The notes under the pieces are model-generated. The model searched no databases. It was not told where the DNA came from and saw nothing but the letters and a program-made list of their open reading frames with translations. Shown here piece by piece: positions 47,086-56,734 of a stretch of DNA of 64,000 bases; the stretch's first letter is position 1; the number at the start of each line of letters is the position of its first letter. The DNA comes from Macrostomum hystrix (Eukaryota > Platyhelminthes > Macrostomidae): contig CATNEN010000007.1 in NCBI GenBank assembly GCA_950097015.1, positions 9,239,001-9,303,000 of the forward strand, given 5' to 3'. Made by a program: the position numbers and the translations under genes.

Positions 47086-47625
47086 AATGGCCGAGAAACC
47101 GCAGACGCTGCGTGGCAGGAGGACAAACAGATTTGAGAAGGAATTAACTGATCTGCAGGTCGAGCCCTGCCTGATTCGGTTGCGATTCGATTCTGGCTGA
47201 TGCCTCAGCCAGGGAGCCGAGCCAGGTGTAAAAGCCAAGATTGCTGGCAGCAATCACACTCCGCGCGTGAGCTCGAATTCGAATTATTAAACTTGAAACT
47301 GACACCCCGGCTGCCCGGTGCCATCCATCGCGGGATTATCGGGATCTGGGAAGCGGACCAGGCGACGGTGGAGGCCCAATCCGGCTTAGTACTGAGCGTG
47401 GACGATGTGGAATACAGGCTTGAACACACAGAGACTCGGCCGGGGAAGCGCCCGCGAGATGACTTGAAGCGACAGCGGGGCAGCTCTTCATCTCCTCCGT
47501 CCACTTCTGGATCTGACATCTCCCATTTGCCCGGCTCGGGGCGTGAGGTGGGCACCCTGAGACCGGAGCTGGCGCTGCTCCCCCCTCCGGAGCCGCCAGC
47601 CGGGCTGGCCAACAGCTGGCGGTAG
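47086..47625 (+). CDS. Hypothetical two-exon protein (tentative)
   Basis: The ATG at 47086 has a strong initiation context (GCCGCAATGGCC). The frame MAEKPQTLRGRRTNRFEKEL runs to CTGCAG at 47157, followed by a GT donor. A GGCAG acceptor at 47246-47250 opens a second exon in the same phase to a TAG ending at 47625, giving 148 residues. The middle part (RGIIGIWEADQATVEAQSGL, then SVDDVEYRLE) looks protein-like. The end is Ser/Pro-rich with a basic RPGKRPRDDLKRQRG patch. No family is recognised. The model rests on matching phases and Kozak context only. The stop lies just 20 bases before a TATA box, so this could instead be promoter sequence that happens to be open. Confidence 0.3.
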
Positions 47626-47645
47626 TGCAAATCGCCCCCAAGAGT

Positions 47646-47652
47646 TATAAAT
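47646..47652 (+). promoter_or_regulatory. TATA box (TATAAAT) of the small secreted protein gene
   Basis: TATAAAT in a GC-rich setting. A transcript starting about 30 bases downstream would contain an untranslated first exon ending at 47786 (CTCCAG|GTAAGG). It would then splice to 47868, six bases before the ATG at 47874. Such a focused promoter is typical of strongly cell-type-restricted genes; that expression idea is inference. Confidence 0.55.
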
Positions 47653-47873
47653 GCTGCCCCTGGCCTTGCCAAATCATCTCGGCCGCCGACTTTGCTGCTC
47701 ACTCTCGACGCCGCCCGCCATTCAGTACCCGAGTGCTCGCCTCTACAAGTCTCTGCTAAACACCCACTTCGCCGCCACAACTCCAGGTAAGGCCAAGTAC
47801 AATGATGCGCTTTTGAGAATGTCCTTCTAACTGACCTTTGATTCTCTCAATTCGCCACCAATTCAAGGAAGGC

Positions 47874-48265
47874 ATGCCTCAGCCGAAGAGTCCTCCCAGG
47901 CCGGTCCTTAGCCTGGCCATTGTTCTACTGGTCAGTTGCAGCTGCTGCTACTTCCAGGGCGCCTCGGCGCAGGACTCGGAGGTGGATCGAATCTGCGGCC
48001 GTAATCCCTTTATGCAGATGAAACACCTGGCTGAGCAGATTCTGCGCCGGCCAATGTCCGACGGTAGGACCAGAAAATTTTCTGTCGAAATCCTTATTTA
48101 TGAGCGTAGCGCGAAAATAGTCTCCACCGTCGACTTTCCTGGTCAGATGAATTCAACGCGCTGTTCAACCGAGCTCTGAGCGATCCGCACAAGGGACCTC
48201 GGCTGCGCGCCATGGTGGCCAGGTACCAGGACTGCCGCCTGGCCGTGGAGAACGGGCACTTTTGA
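47874..48265 (+). CDS. Small secreted protein, unrecognised family
   Basis: A 102-residue protein from two coding exons, 47874-48063 and 48147-48265, joined in phase 1 (GACG|GTAGG to TCAG|ATGAA). A signal peptide is clear: PVLSLAIVLLVSCSCCYF, with likely cleavage near GASAQ (residues 29-33). The mature part of about 70 residues has two cysteines (C41 and C93) that could form one disulfide, and a dibasic RR at 58-59. It is predicted mostly helical (EEFNALFNRAL-like, then RLRAMVARYQDCRLAVENG). An untranslated exon and TATA box lie upstream and AATAAA lies downstream, so the whole gene fits in about 1 kb. I do not recognise the family. A hormone, venom-like or gland-secreted protein are all possible; none is shown. 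Confidence 0.7.
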
Positions 48266-48643
48266 GCCAAAGCAGCTCTAGGAGACTCGCTGGGACTTCG
48301 GCCAGTTGCGGTGAAGGAAACGCAGAATTTAGACTAAAAGTGAAGCGATTCAAACAAACAGTTGCTAAGGACTCCTGCTCTCATGGGCCAGCCGGCCCGT
48401 CTGACTCTGCACCGGTCTCCACCGCCCGAATCTACAGAAGCCCACTGTAGCCCTCCCTCCTTCTTACTGTCCCATTTTGCTCCCCGTGTCTCGGTTTGTC
48501 TGCCTCTCTCCCCGATGAAGAAGTGCGCACTCAAAGTTGTTCCGCTTGTTCGTGTCTGCTCGCAGCACTCGGCAGTTCCGAGGTCTCAAGCAAAGCTTGA
48601 ATCTTTTAACCTTTCTACGTCGACCTGAATGTGAAAGGCGAAA

Positions 48644-48649
48644 AATAAA
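48644..48649 (+). terminator. Poly(A) signal AATAAA of the small secreted protein gene
   Basis: A perfect AATAAA lies about 380 bases after the stop codon on the same strand, the first one downstream. Confidence 0.55.
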
Positions 48650-49120
48650 ACTGAAATACTGCAAGGCAAGCTGAGCCGGCATTCGTCTATCATCGTCCTT
48701 TCTTACATGGTCATTGTCGAAGACGGAAGAGCAACTCAGCAAGATGCTGCGAAACGACCCCCAGTCCCTGGACACAGCATAGGGACTCAAGACATCATTC
48801 ATAATTAACAGCATGGCCTCCGGTGCGCAACTGGGCCTACCAAATTCATTTAGCAGCTTGAGCAATCGAATATGGCTCGAGAAATTTCCTATTATAACAG
48901 GAAATGTTAATTTGATTTTAATCGTAGTCTAACGCTGTCTGTCTGTCGCCTCCAGGCAAAGAGCGATCGAGTGATATTGAAATACTTTCTCATTTGTTCA
49001 ATTTAAAAATGACGACTTAAGGAGGGTCCGTATGCTTCTATTTAGATTTGGAAGAAGTATAGACTAGCAAGTAGGGCCCTATCTGAGAGTATGATAAAGA
49101 TAACATATTTGCTGCTGGTT
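48650..49120. other. Intergenic, no gene seen
   Basis: About 0.47 kb without a recognisable element. A 133-codon minus-strand frame (48464-48865) overlaps the 3' UTR and has no domain support. Confidence 0.4.
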
Positions 49121-49121
49121 G

Positions 49122-49385
49122 TGGGCACTGGCAAATCATTTAGTGCCACTAGACCCACAGCCAGCGAGGAGGCAGTTTTGCCCATTTTGCTGACTCCAGA
49201 GCACACATGCACACAGACTCTGTACGCAGCCCCACACTCACACAGGTGTGTACATCTGCTGACTTTCTCATCGTCAGGCAGTGCACAATTTCACTGTGCC
49301 TTGGAGGTAGGCCCTCATGGGCATATATTGCACGACAAGTCACCAAGCCTTCTCTCCGCGGCTGCGCCCCAATGATGCCCCGCGG
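49122..49385 (-). mobile_element. tRNA-derived SINE, first family, 5'-truncated copy
   Basis: It matches the body of the other copies on the minus strand (GCGGAGAGAAGGCTTGG, CTGCCTGACGATGAGAAAGT, CACACCTGTGTGAGTGTG). It stops before the tRNA-like head, so the 5' end is missing. The far end lies near 49122 within CTAGTGGCACTAAATG. Confidence 0.72.
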
Positions 49386-49442
49386 ATGCATCGTAATCTT
49401 AGCCAGATTGAGTTGTATCGATATGGAACTAGTTTTCTTTAT

Positions 49443-49492
49443 GTCGGTCACGAGTTCGAAGCTTTATCCACTGGGCTAAAGCATGTGAGGTT
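49443..49492 (-). other. tRNA-like promoter fragment
   Basis: On the minus strand, GCTTTAGCCCAGTGGATAAA followed by GCTTCGAACTCGTGACC resembles the A-box/D-arm and B-box/T-arm of a tRNA placed too close together. A full cloverleaf cannot be drawn. It is probably the head of another tRNA-derived SINE or a decayed tRNA. Confidence 0.35.
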
Positions 49493-50762
49493 GTGACTCA
49501 GTAGCTATGTTGTCGAGTTCGTGATAGCGGAACGCCATTTAGACAGTTTAGACTTATGTACATGGACAGCGACGACAAACTGTCCCAAAACTGCATCAAT
49601 GATAGATCGAGCTTCATGTCGTGAGCTTCAAATCGGAGATAAGATACGAAGCTGCTTATCCAGCTGCATTCGATGATCTTGCAGATTCCAATTCCAGTGT
49701 AATTCGCCTGTCAAAGCAGTTTTATCCCGTTTCGTACATGGCTATTCAGACCTTAGGACTTAACACTGGAATACTGGCATAATTATATCGTCTCTGAGTT
49801 TGTATTCTCGTCAGTCTGCAAAGCAAAATACGTAGAAGCGGGGGTGCGAGGGGTGGGTTGGCAGAGCCCGCGCATTCAAATGACCATTGCCTTAGATTTT
49901 TGTGCGTAGGCATCCGGGGCTGCGGTGGTACTGAGTGGGTTGGCAGAGCCCGCATGTACGTAAAAAGTTTGTTCGAGACAGGCTACAGGCAGCAGATTAC
50001 AGACTACAGACAGGCTACAGAATATAGACAGACAACAGACTGCAGACTATAGCCCTTTGTGTGTTTGTTGAATGTATTAGGGTAGTTCGAGTAAAGGTGC
50101 TCATCAGCTGCAGAGTTAGTAAAGTACACCATGGCTTTTTATCCTTCTCATATATTTCGATAGCTTTCGTAATCTTCAAAAGTTATGTAGGATGACACAG
50201 GTCTCAACATGAACTTTGTCAGGTAATTCAATACAAAACAGAGGCTCAATATTTGAAGCTGAAAGTAGGCAAGCAATGAGAGTTCAATAGGTTAAGGCCC
50301 AAGCAAAAAGTATGGGAAATGAGGATATGCACAAGAAAACTAAAGCTGCGGCCGCGATCACGCAGAACTAAAGTAAAGCTGTGGGTACGTCGATCGTGTT
50401 TAAACAGACAGACGACAGGCTATTCAAGTATCACAACTGCCTTTCGTTTCCAACTGATCGGGTGTGTGAATTTGAAGCACCGAAATCAACAATATTTTTC
50501 TCACAATGTGATGCGTGAAAGGCCAATAAATCTGCGCATTTTCTCCCTCTTCTTCTCGAAGACAAATTACTGAAAGAATCAAATGACTCAAATGACTCGA
50601 TGACTCAAAGACAAAAACCTACTTTTGTAATGTACAGAAAAACTCTTGTGATGGGTTCTAAACACTTTATGGGTAACTTCTAGTATAAACTCGCAAGATT
50701 TTGCTCTTTGCTTTGTCTTAATAAGAAAGTGCATGCCTCATGAAGTATGTCTTTGAGGTCTT
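49493..50762. other. Intergenic, small repeats only
   Basis: About 1.3 kb. A 20-base word containing GGGTTGGCAGAGCCCGC is duplicated at about 49856 and 49939. A degenerate ACAGACTACAGACAGGCTAC tract lies at about 49978-50045. No gene is recognised. Confidence 0.4.
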
Positions 50763-53700
50763 TCAAGATTCGGTCATGGCAGCCAGCTTCTGTCTCACAG
50801 CTTCAATCCGATCTTCATCCTGCGTCTCCAAAGCCGCGCGTCGCTCGTCCATGACAGCGTCCATCTGGTGCAGGCAGAACTCTACATGCTCCTGGCAGTT
50901 GCTGTAGTTGGCCAGCGCGTGCAGCTCCTCCAAGTCGGGGTCCGTCTCGAGCTCTCTACGTCAGTCGTCAAACACCTGTTCTTGACCGCCGAACAGCTCA
51001 GCCTGTAGGCTCAATGCCAGGCTGTGAAAGTTTACGAACAGGTGAGCGGAGCGAGGCTTAGCAAGTCGAGCTGTGAGCAGCAAGCAGGTGAATGCGGGCA
51101 GTCCGCGCGGCTGCTGCGGCGGCCGGCTCCACGGCAGGCAGATTCGCCAGGCCCAATCAGAGTCGACAGGCCATTGCCACTCGTAGGTTTTGCGTGGCGT
51201 GGATAGAAGCTTCATTAGATTGATGTTTCGATAGTCCAAATCGTTACTCAGAAAATCTAATGGCCTGAAAGATGGGGCCGGCAATCCGAATCTTCCTGAA
51301 AAATCTTCGATTTCAACAATTCTGGGCAAAGTGTTCGGCTTCCAGCTCCTCTGCACTGCCTGCCCGGTAAGCAGTTTCATCTCCGCCTCCGCTGCGGCTC
51401 TGTTGCCCAGTCTGAGGTGCACCATGGCTTGCAGGCAATGCACGGCGGACCTGCACCATCCCTGACCTTTGAGTGGAGCTAACGGACGCAGAACTTCCGT
51501 GCCATCGATCTCGCCCCAGTCTGGTTGTAGCAGCTCAGTGAGGCAGCCGCGCACCACGCTATAGAAATTCACTTAGCTTGTGAAGCTTTCCGTCCTTGTC
51601 GCTGACTCTGACGCCGTCAATCGGCAGTACTAGCGGCAGCTGTGTCAGTGGATGGAAGTAGAAGTCCTCCGATTCTAGTGAGCTTTTGCTCTAGCGATTC
51701 TTTGCGTGGTAGGTCTTGAGGCCAGGTTTGCCCATAACCTTCGGCAGCAGCCTCTTGAAGACAAACTTGATGATCACAAATAGCTGTCCCTGAATTGTAT
51801 TTAGGCTCCTCATCAGTTTTTTCACCTTAAAGCTGAAGCTCACACGTAGCTCGTTGGTGACATTTGGGCGCGTGGCTCGGACCACGTGAACATTTTCGCC
51901 TGGGTCTAGTTGCAGCTTGTCGAGCGGGTTCCGGCCGTAGCCGCTGCAGCAGGGGTAGGCGTGGCAAGTGTCCTGGGCCGTTCGAACGCGACAGGTGGAC
52001 ACGGCCACGGCTGGTTGGCTGCCTGCAGTTGCAAATGACACTGGATCTGTCTGTTTGGATCGAAACGGAAAGCTCAACTGGGACTTACCAGCCGGTGCCT
52101 TCATCTGAGCGGGCCCCTCGACAATCTTCAACAGTCCACCGGTTTTGATACTTTGCAGCACAGCGACAGCGTTCTTGGATGTGCTGCTTTTCCGCCGCCT
52201 GATGGATGTTGCAATCGATATCAGAGTCAGCTGCGGTCCTGCCGTTTACCTGGGCGAGGCTGTTTCCCCAGCCTTCTGCGAAGCTGCCAGTGAGTTCCCG
52301 GTTATCGCCTGTGACGATGCGGGCCATGCTCTGCAAGAAATCTGCCATTCTCTGCAGGCACCTGGCTCTGTCCTCGGTGAAGCCTGCGCTGTTTAGCAGC
52401 TCGTGCAGATCTCGGCTGAGTTTCTGTTTCTGCTGCTTTCTAGATTCGATAAGGATGTATTGAGCTAGCAATGATCGAGGACTTTTAAGTTGACTATTTT
52501 ATCAAGCTTTCAAGATTGAATCTGATATAAAATTTAATACTAGTAGATATTGTACAGTTAAGTCTCTGTCCTTTAATAACTATAGTAGTTCGTACTAATG
52601 CTTCACTTACGTTAATTCTGCAGTCACTCGGCGCATTGTTTGAAGAGCAACTGAGAACTTCCTCACCACTGCAATTGGCGCCAAGGGAAAGAGATAGTAA
52701 GCAATGGATTTCTCATATGTTTTTATTGACAAGCACAGCTCATTTAAAACCCACCTAGAGTCCATGAACAGCTTTAGCACTTCAGTGCGACCATAGTGCT
52801 CAGCAAGCTGCTTACACGCGACCTTTTGCACGTCTCGTTGCTCTGGATCAGTAATTTGGTCGAACAGTGTCCAGGTGGTGCGCACCTGACCTGCCTGAAC
52901 AGCACGCAGCAGAGCTGTCTTGCCGTCAATATCCCGAACCTCTATGGCCGCACCACGTTCGAGCAGACGAGCAACAAGCTCGTCATGGCCCTCCTCGGAC
53001 GCCAGCATGAGCGCCGTGCTGCCTGACGTGCCGTCTTGAAGATTCATATCAGACACATGAGGCAGCAGAGCAGCTGCGAGACCTACCTGAGCAGTAGAAA
53101 TCCAGGCGAGCAATAGTTTGAACATGTCCGCCTGACAAAGCTGCGTCCCCAAAACTACAACGAAAGACGTCATGCTTTCCAGATCATCGCTGTTTGCAGC
53201 ACTTCGCGCTGCCTCCAAACAACACGAGGCTTTCAACTGGGCGTCAGAGATGGCCGCAATGACCTCGGGGACAGTTGTGAAATGACCGCCATCGATCCAA
53301 ATTCTCGCTGCTTCTTCACAGCACTGGGCCTTGAGCTCTGGTTCTGTTATGCTTTGAACAAAGAGATCAACGAGATTCAGATCTCCTGCTAAAGCTGAAA
53401 GCTTGGCTGCTTGATTGCAGCAGTGGCTCTTAAGTAGCTGGTCATCAATGGTAATGACGGCTTCGTTGTTACTGAGGTGGCCCTTTTCTGCCGCAAATTT
53501 GGCAGCCTCGTAGCATCAGTTCGATTTCGTACCTGAGTCCTCAATGGCTTGCACCAGAAAGTCTGCAGTGTCCAAGTAGCCGGCCTGGGCTGCAGTCTTC
53601 GCAGCCTCCGCACAGATCAGAGATTTTAGCATCGTGTCATGCAGCTCCGGCACCAGCAGTGCTAGGCCCTCAAAGTCATCGGAGCCTGCAGCAACTTCTA

Positions 53701-56162
53701 TCGCCCTCAATATGAGGCAAAGCTTCAGTTCCTTGTCTGCTATTTCAAGCACATCGTTTGCGCTGTTCTTCAGGAGGTCCTCTTTGGTTGCAATTTCTGC
53801 AACCTCATTGCAGATTTCAGTTTTTTGCTTTCATTACTGATGGCTTGCACAAGAAGGTCAGAGACTTCTAGAAAGCCGCTTCTGCACCAACGATTGCAGA
53901 TTCTGAGCAGCATAGGTTCCTAAACACTAAATCCTTGATGCCGGACAATATTGGTGGCGATGCTTTTAAGTTCTCCCGATTTTGCGGAGGCCTCAATGGC
54001 TTCTCTCTGGCACTGAGTTCGAGTTTCTTTTCTGCCAATGCTTTGGATCAGATAAGTCATCATTTCTCGGTCTCCATTAGTAGCCGCAATTTTTGCTACC
54101 TCCCTGTAACACTCATCCTTTAGTTGAGGAAAACTGATAGTTACTCCACATCCAAGAGATGACTGTTGAAAGCCAAGGTAGAAGCAACAGATTTGCAGCA
54201 CCTGTCTCTAAAAAGATCATCCGTGATTCCTTGCGTCAGAAGGCTTAGGGAATCTAAGTGACCACACTCTGCAGCTACATTTGCGACCTGCTCGCAAAAG
54301 TGATCGTTCAGAATGCTTTCTGAAATGGCGGACACTGCCTGGACAACATTATGTAATTCGACAATATTTTTGTCCCTTGCTAGCAACTTGGCAGTCCTCT
54401 CGCAGCACTGCTTCTTCAGCGTTTGGGACAATGTTGCTTCAACTAACTGTGATATCTCTTCAAGCTTGTCAGGGCCTTGCTTAGCTAAGGATTTCGCCAG
54501 CTTAGTGCAAAAATTATCCCGTAGTTGCTGGTCTTGGATTTCAGTTGTCATCTCGATTCCCGGGCCCGTCTGCCAGGTTCTTCTGTTAACTAGCCGTTTA
54601 GCAGCTCTCCGGCAGCACCTGTCCTTTATCTCTCTATCAGAAATCGCAGCAGCGAGCTGTGACAGCGAGGTGACGCAGCTAAATTCAGAATCGTTTTCCA
54701 TTGCAAGCTCGATGCACAGGTCCTTTATCTCCGGGTCCTGAATTGAGAGCACTTCGAAAGCGGAAAGTTTCTATAATAACCTCTGTCTTTAAAACACTTA
54801 GTGTTGCCTTGCAACAGTGCAACTTCGATTCTCTATCAATAATTGCCTGGATGAAGGAACTTGCCGCGCGAAGATCGCCTTTGAATCCTGCCCGAATAAC
54901 AGCCTCAGAGCAGCAGGCGTTCCTTAGATCCGAGTCAGTGACAAAGGTTTTGACAGATTCTACATTAGCCAAGTGTGTAACCGCGTATTCAGCTGCATCC
55001 TTGGATGCTTGCTTCTTCAGATTTGTCAGAGATGGCTACGACGTAGTCATTCATCACCTCGAGCTGGCCAGCTTTGGCTGCAATGACGGCCCCTTCAAGG
55101 CAACATGAATCCCGCAGTTGCCCGTCACGAATATTCTGGAAAACGCTGCTTGAATCGGACAACTGCCCAGCGTACGAGGCACATTCTGTGACATCCTGGC
55201 AGCACTTCGTTTTAAGTTTCTGATCTTTTATCACTTGCACCAAGTAGCTTGCTGTCGCTAGCTGGCCGCTTGATCCCGCCAGTGCAGCGGCCTTGCTGCA
55301 GCACTCGTCTTTTAGCTCGGGATCCTCTATGGCCTCAGCCAAAAACTTCACTGCCTTCAGGCCGCCTCCGATTGTGCAGATGGTCAGTGTCTCCTTGCAG
55401 CAGGCGTCCTTCAGCTCGGGACAAGCGATGGCTTGGACGAGTTGCTGCATCAAGTCCAAATCACTCCTTCTCGCAGCGACAAGCGCAGGGGGCCTGCAAC
55501 AGTGGTCATTTAGCTGCTGATCAGAGATTTGAGCCAGAATTGAGACGCGCTCACTCAGGTAGCCACAATTTGCAGCTATTTTCATTGCTTCTTCACAGCA
55601 TTGCACCTTTAGTGTTACGTGATTGATTCTATTCACGTAGGTTGGCGAGGTGCTGGAAGAACCTCGGCGAGGCGACCAGCAGTTTCGGCAGCCACCTTGC
55701 AGCAATGATTGCGGAGTGTCTGATCGGTAATGCTTGCAATGAATCCGGCGTCGTTCAGTCGACCCAGCTTGACGAAGATGTTTGCCGTATCTATGCAGCA
55801 GCTTTCCTTTAGTCTTTCATCAGAAATGGACCCCAATAGCGTCCCAACTGTCTCGAGCTGGTCGCCGCAATCGGAGCAGCAACGGCGCAGCAGCAATCTC
55901 TGAGATCCACGTCTTCAATGGCCAGCAAGACGTCCGCCACTCCGTCAACTTGGAAAAGACCGCGCTCTGCGGCCAGCTGTGCCACAGCCTTGCAGCTACG
56001 GTGTCTGCTCTTTTGATCTCCGTCTGATAAGGCGTTCTTCGCGGCATCCAAGAAGCTTGCGCCATCCTTTGCCAGTTGAAAGGCGAGTATCGGCTCGAAG
56101 GTTTCCTGTCTGATAGAGATCTTCCACATCTCCCTGTTGAAGTCCGGAGCTTGTGCCTCCAT
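50763..56162 (-). pseudogene. Cys-Cys repeat / ankyrin / Mab-21 domain gene, disrupted copy
   Basis: The ATG is at 56162. Exon 1 runs to 52612 before GTAAGT and encodes about 29 tandem ~33-residue units, fitting the pattern L-v-q-a-I-x-D-x-x-L-K-x-x-C-C-x-x-A-A (for example LAEAIEDPELKDECCSKAAA). Ankyrin-like repeats follow (GSTALMLASEEGHDELVARL). Exon 2 (52493-52089) and exon 3 (from 52022) encode a Mab-21-type domain: LTGSFAEGWGNSL, ADSDID, ELRVSFSFKVKKL, GLKTYHAK. Breaks: frame changes near 55875, 55655, 55030, 54770, 54155, 53945, 53878, 53823, 52168 and 51570; in-frame TGA at 53516-53518 (at a Cys position of a unit), TAG at 51691-51693 and TGA at 50961-50963; and loss of about 280 bp after YHAK. 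One frame change falls in a run of six A. Neighbouring genes show no such errors, which favours a real pseudogene over bad sequence. Confidence 0.8.
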
Positions 56163-56734
56163 GTTTTTAGACCTTGCTGGTTCTTTCTGTGCTAATTAAG
56201 CTTTTATGTTAAGTAGATTGCAGCACTTTAGCAACTCGTGTCTTGAAGCTCGTAAGTAAAGTTTTTCGAAAACCTGATTTTCCAGTGTCCAATGGGCGTC
56301 TAATAAAGAACCACTTGTACGCCTCTGAATTTGCTCAGGACAATACCTCACTGTACGTTTTACCTGCAGTTGTACAAACAGTACTCGCTTAAACCCTCCT
56401 TTTTTGCTTCACCGTACACCCCTAGTGCATTTCCTCTCTTTTTCCTGAAACTGCACACTCCGCAATGCTTCTCATCATATCGTTTCGAGACATTTTACCA
56501 TAAGAATCGATTCGGATTAGTTGGGGCTCTTTCCAAGACGCAATGGCCATATTCTAAGGTAAAAATTGGGTCAATTTAGCGGAAAATTTGCTTAAGTTTC
56601 TCACGTTGAAAAAAAATTGTGCAATTGTGCATACTTCGAAAAGACAATCTATAAAGTAATTTTCAATCTTCAAGTAAATTGAAGAAAATTCTAGTAATTT
56701 TGTCTCTGCCATGGAGTGGTATACTATTGACATT
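56163..56734. other. Spacer between the Cys-Cys repeat gene and the SDR gene
   Basis: About 0.57 kb. It holds the upstream side of the minus-strand pseudogene and the 3' side of the minus-strand dehydrogenase. No promoter motif or poly(A) hexamer is clear. Confidence 0.4.

Noticed and set aside
53516-53518. Selenocysteine recoding at the TGA
   Set aside because: The locus has about ten other frame breaks, two further stops and a deletion; I saw no SECIS-like structure. Nonsense mutation is simpler.
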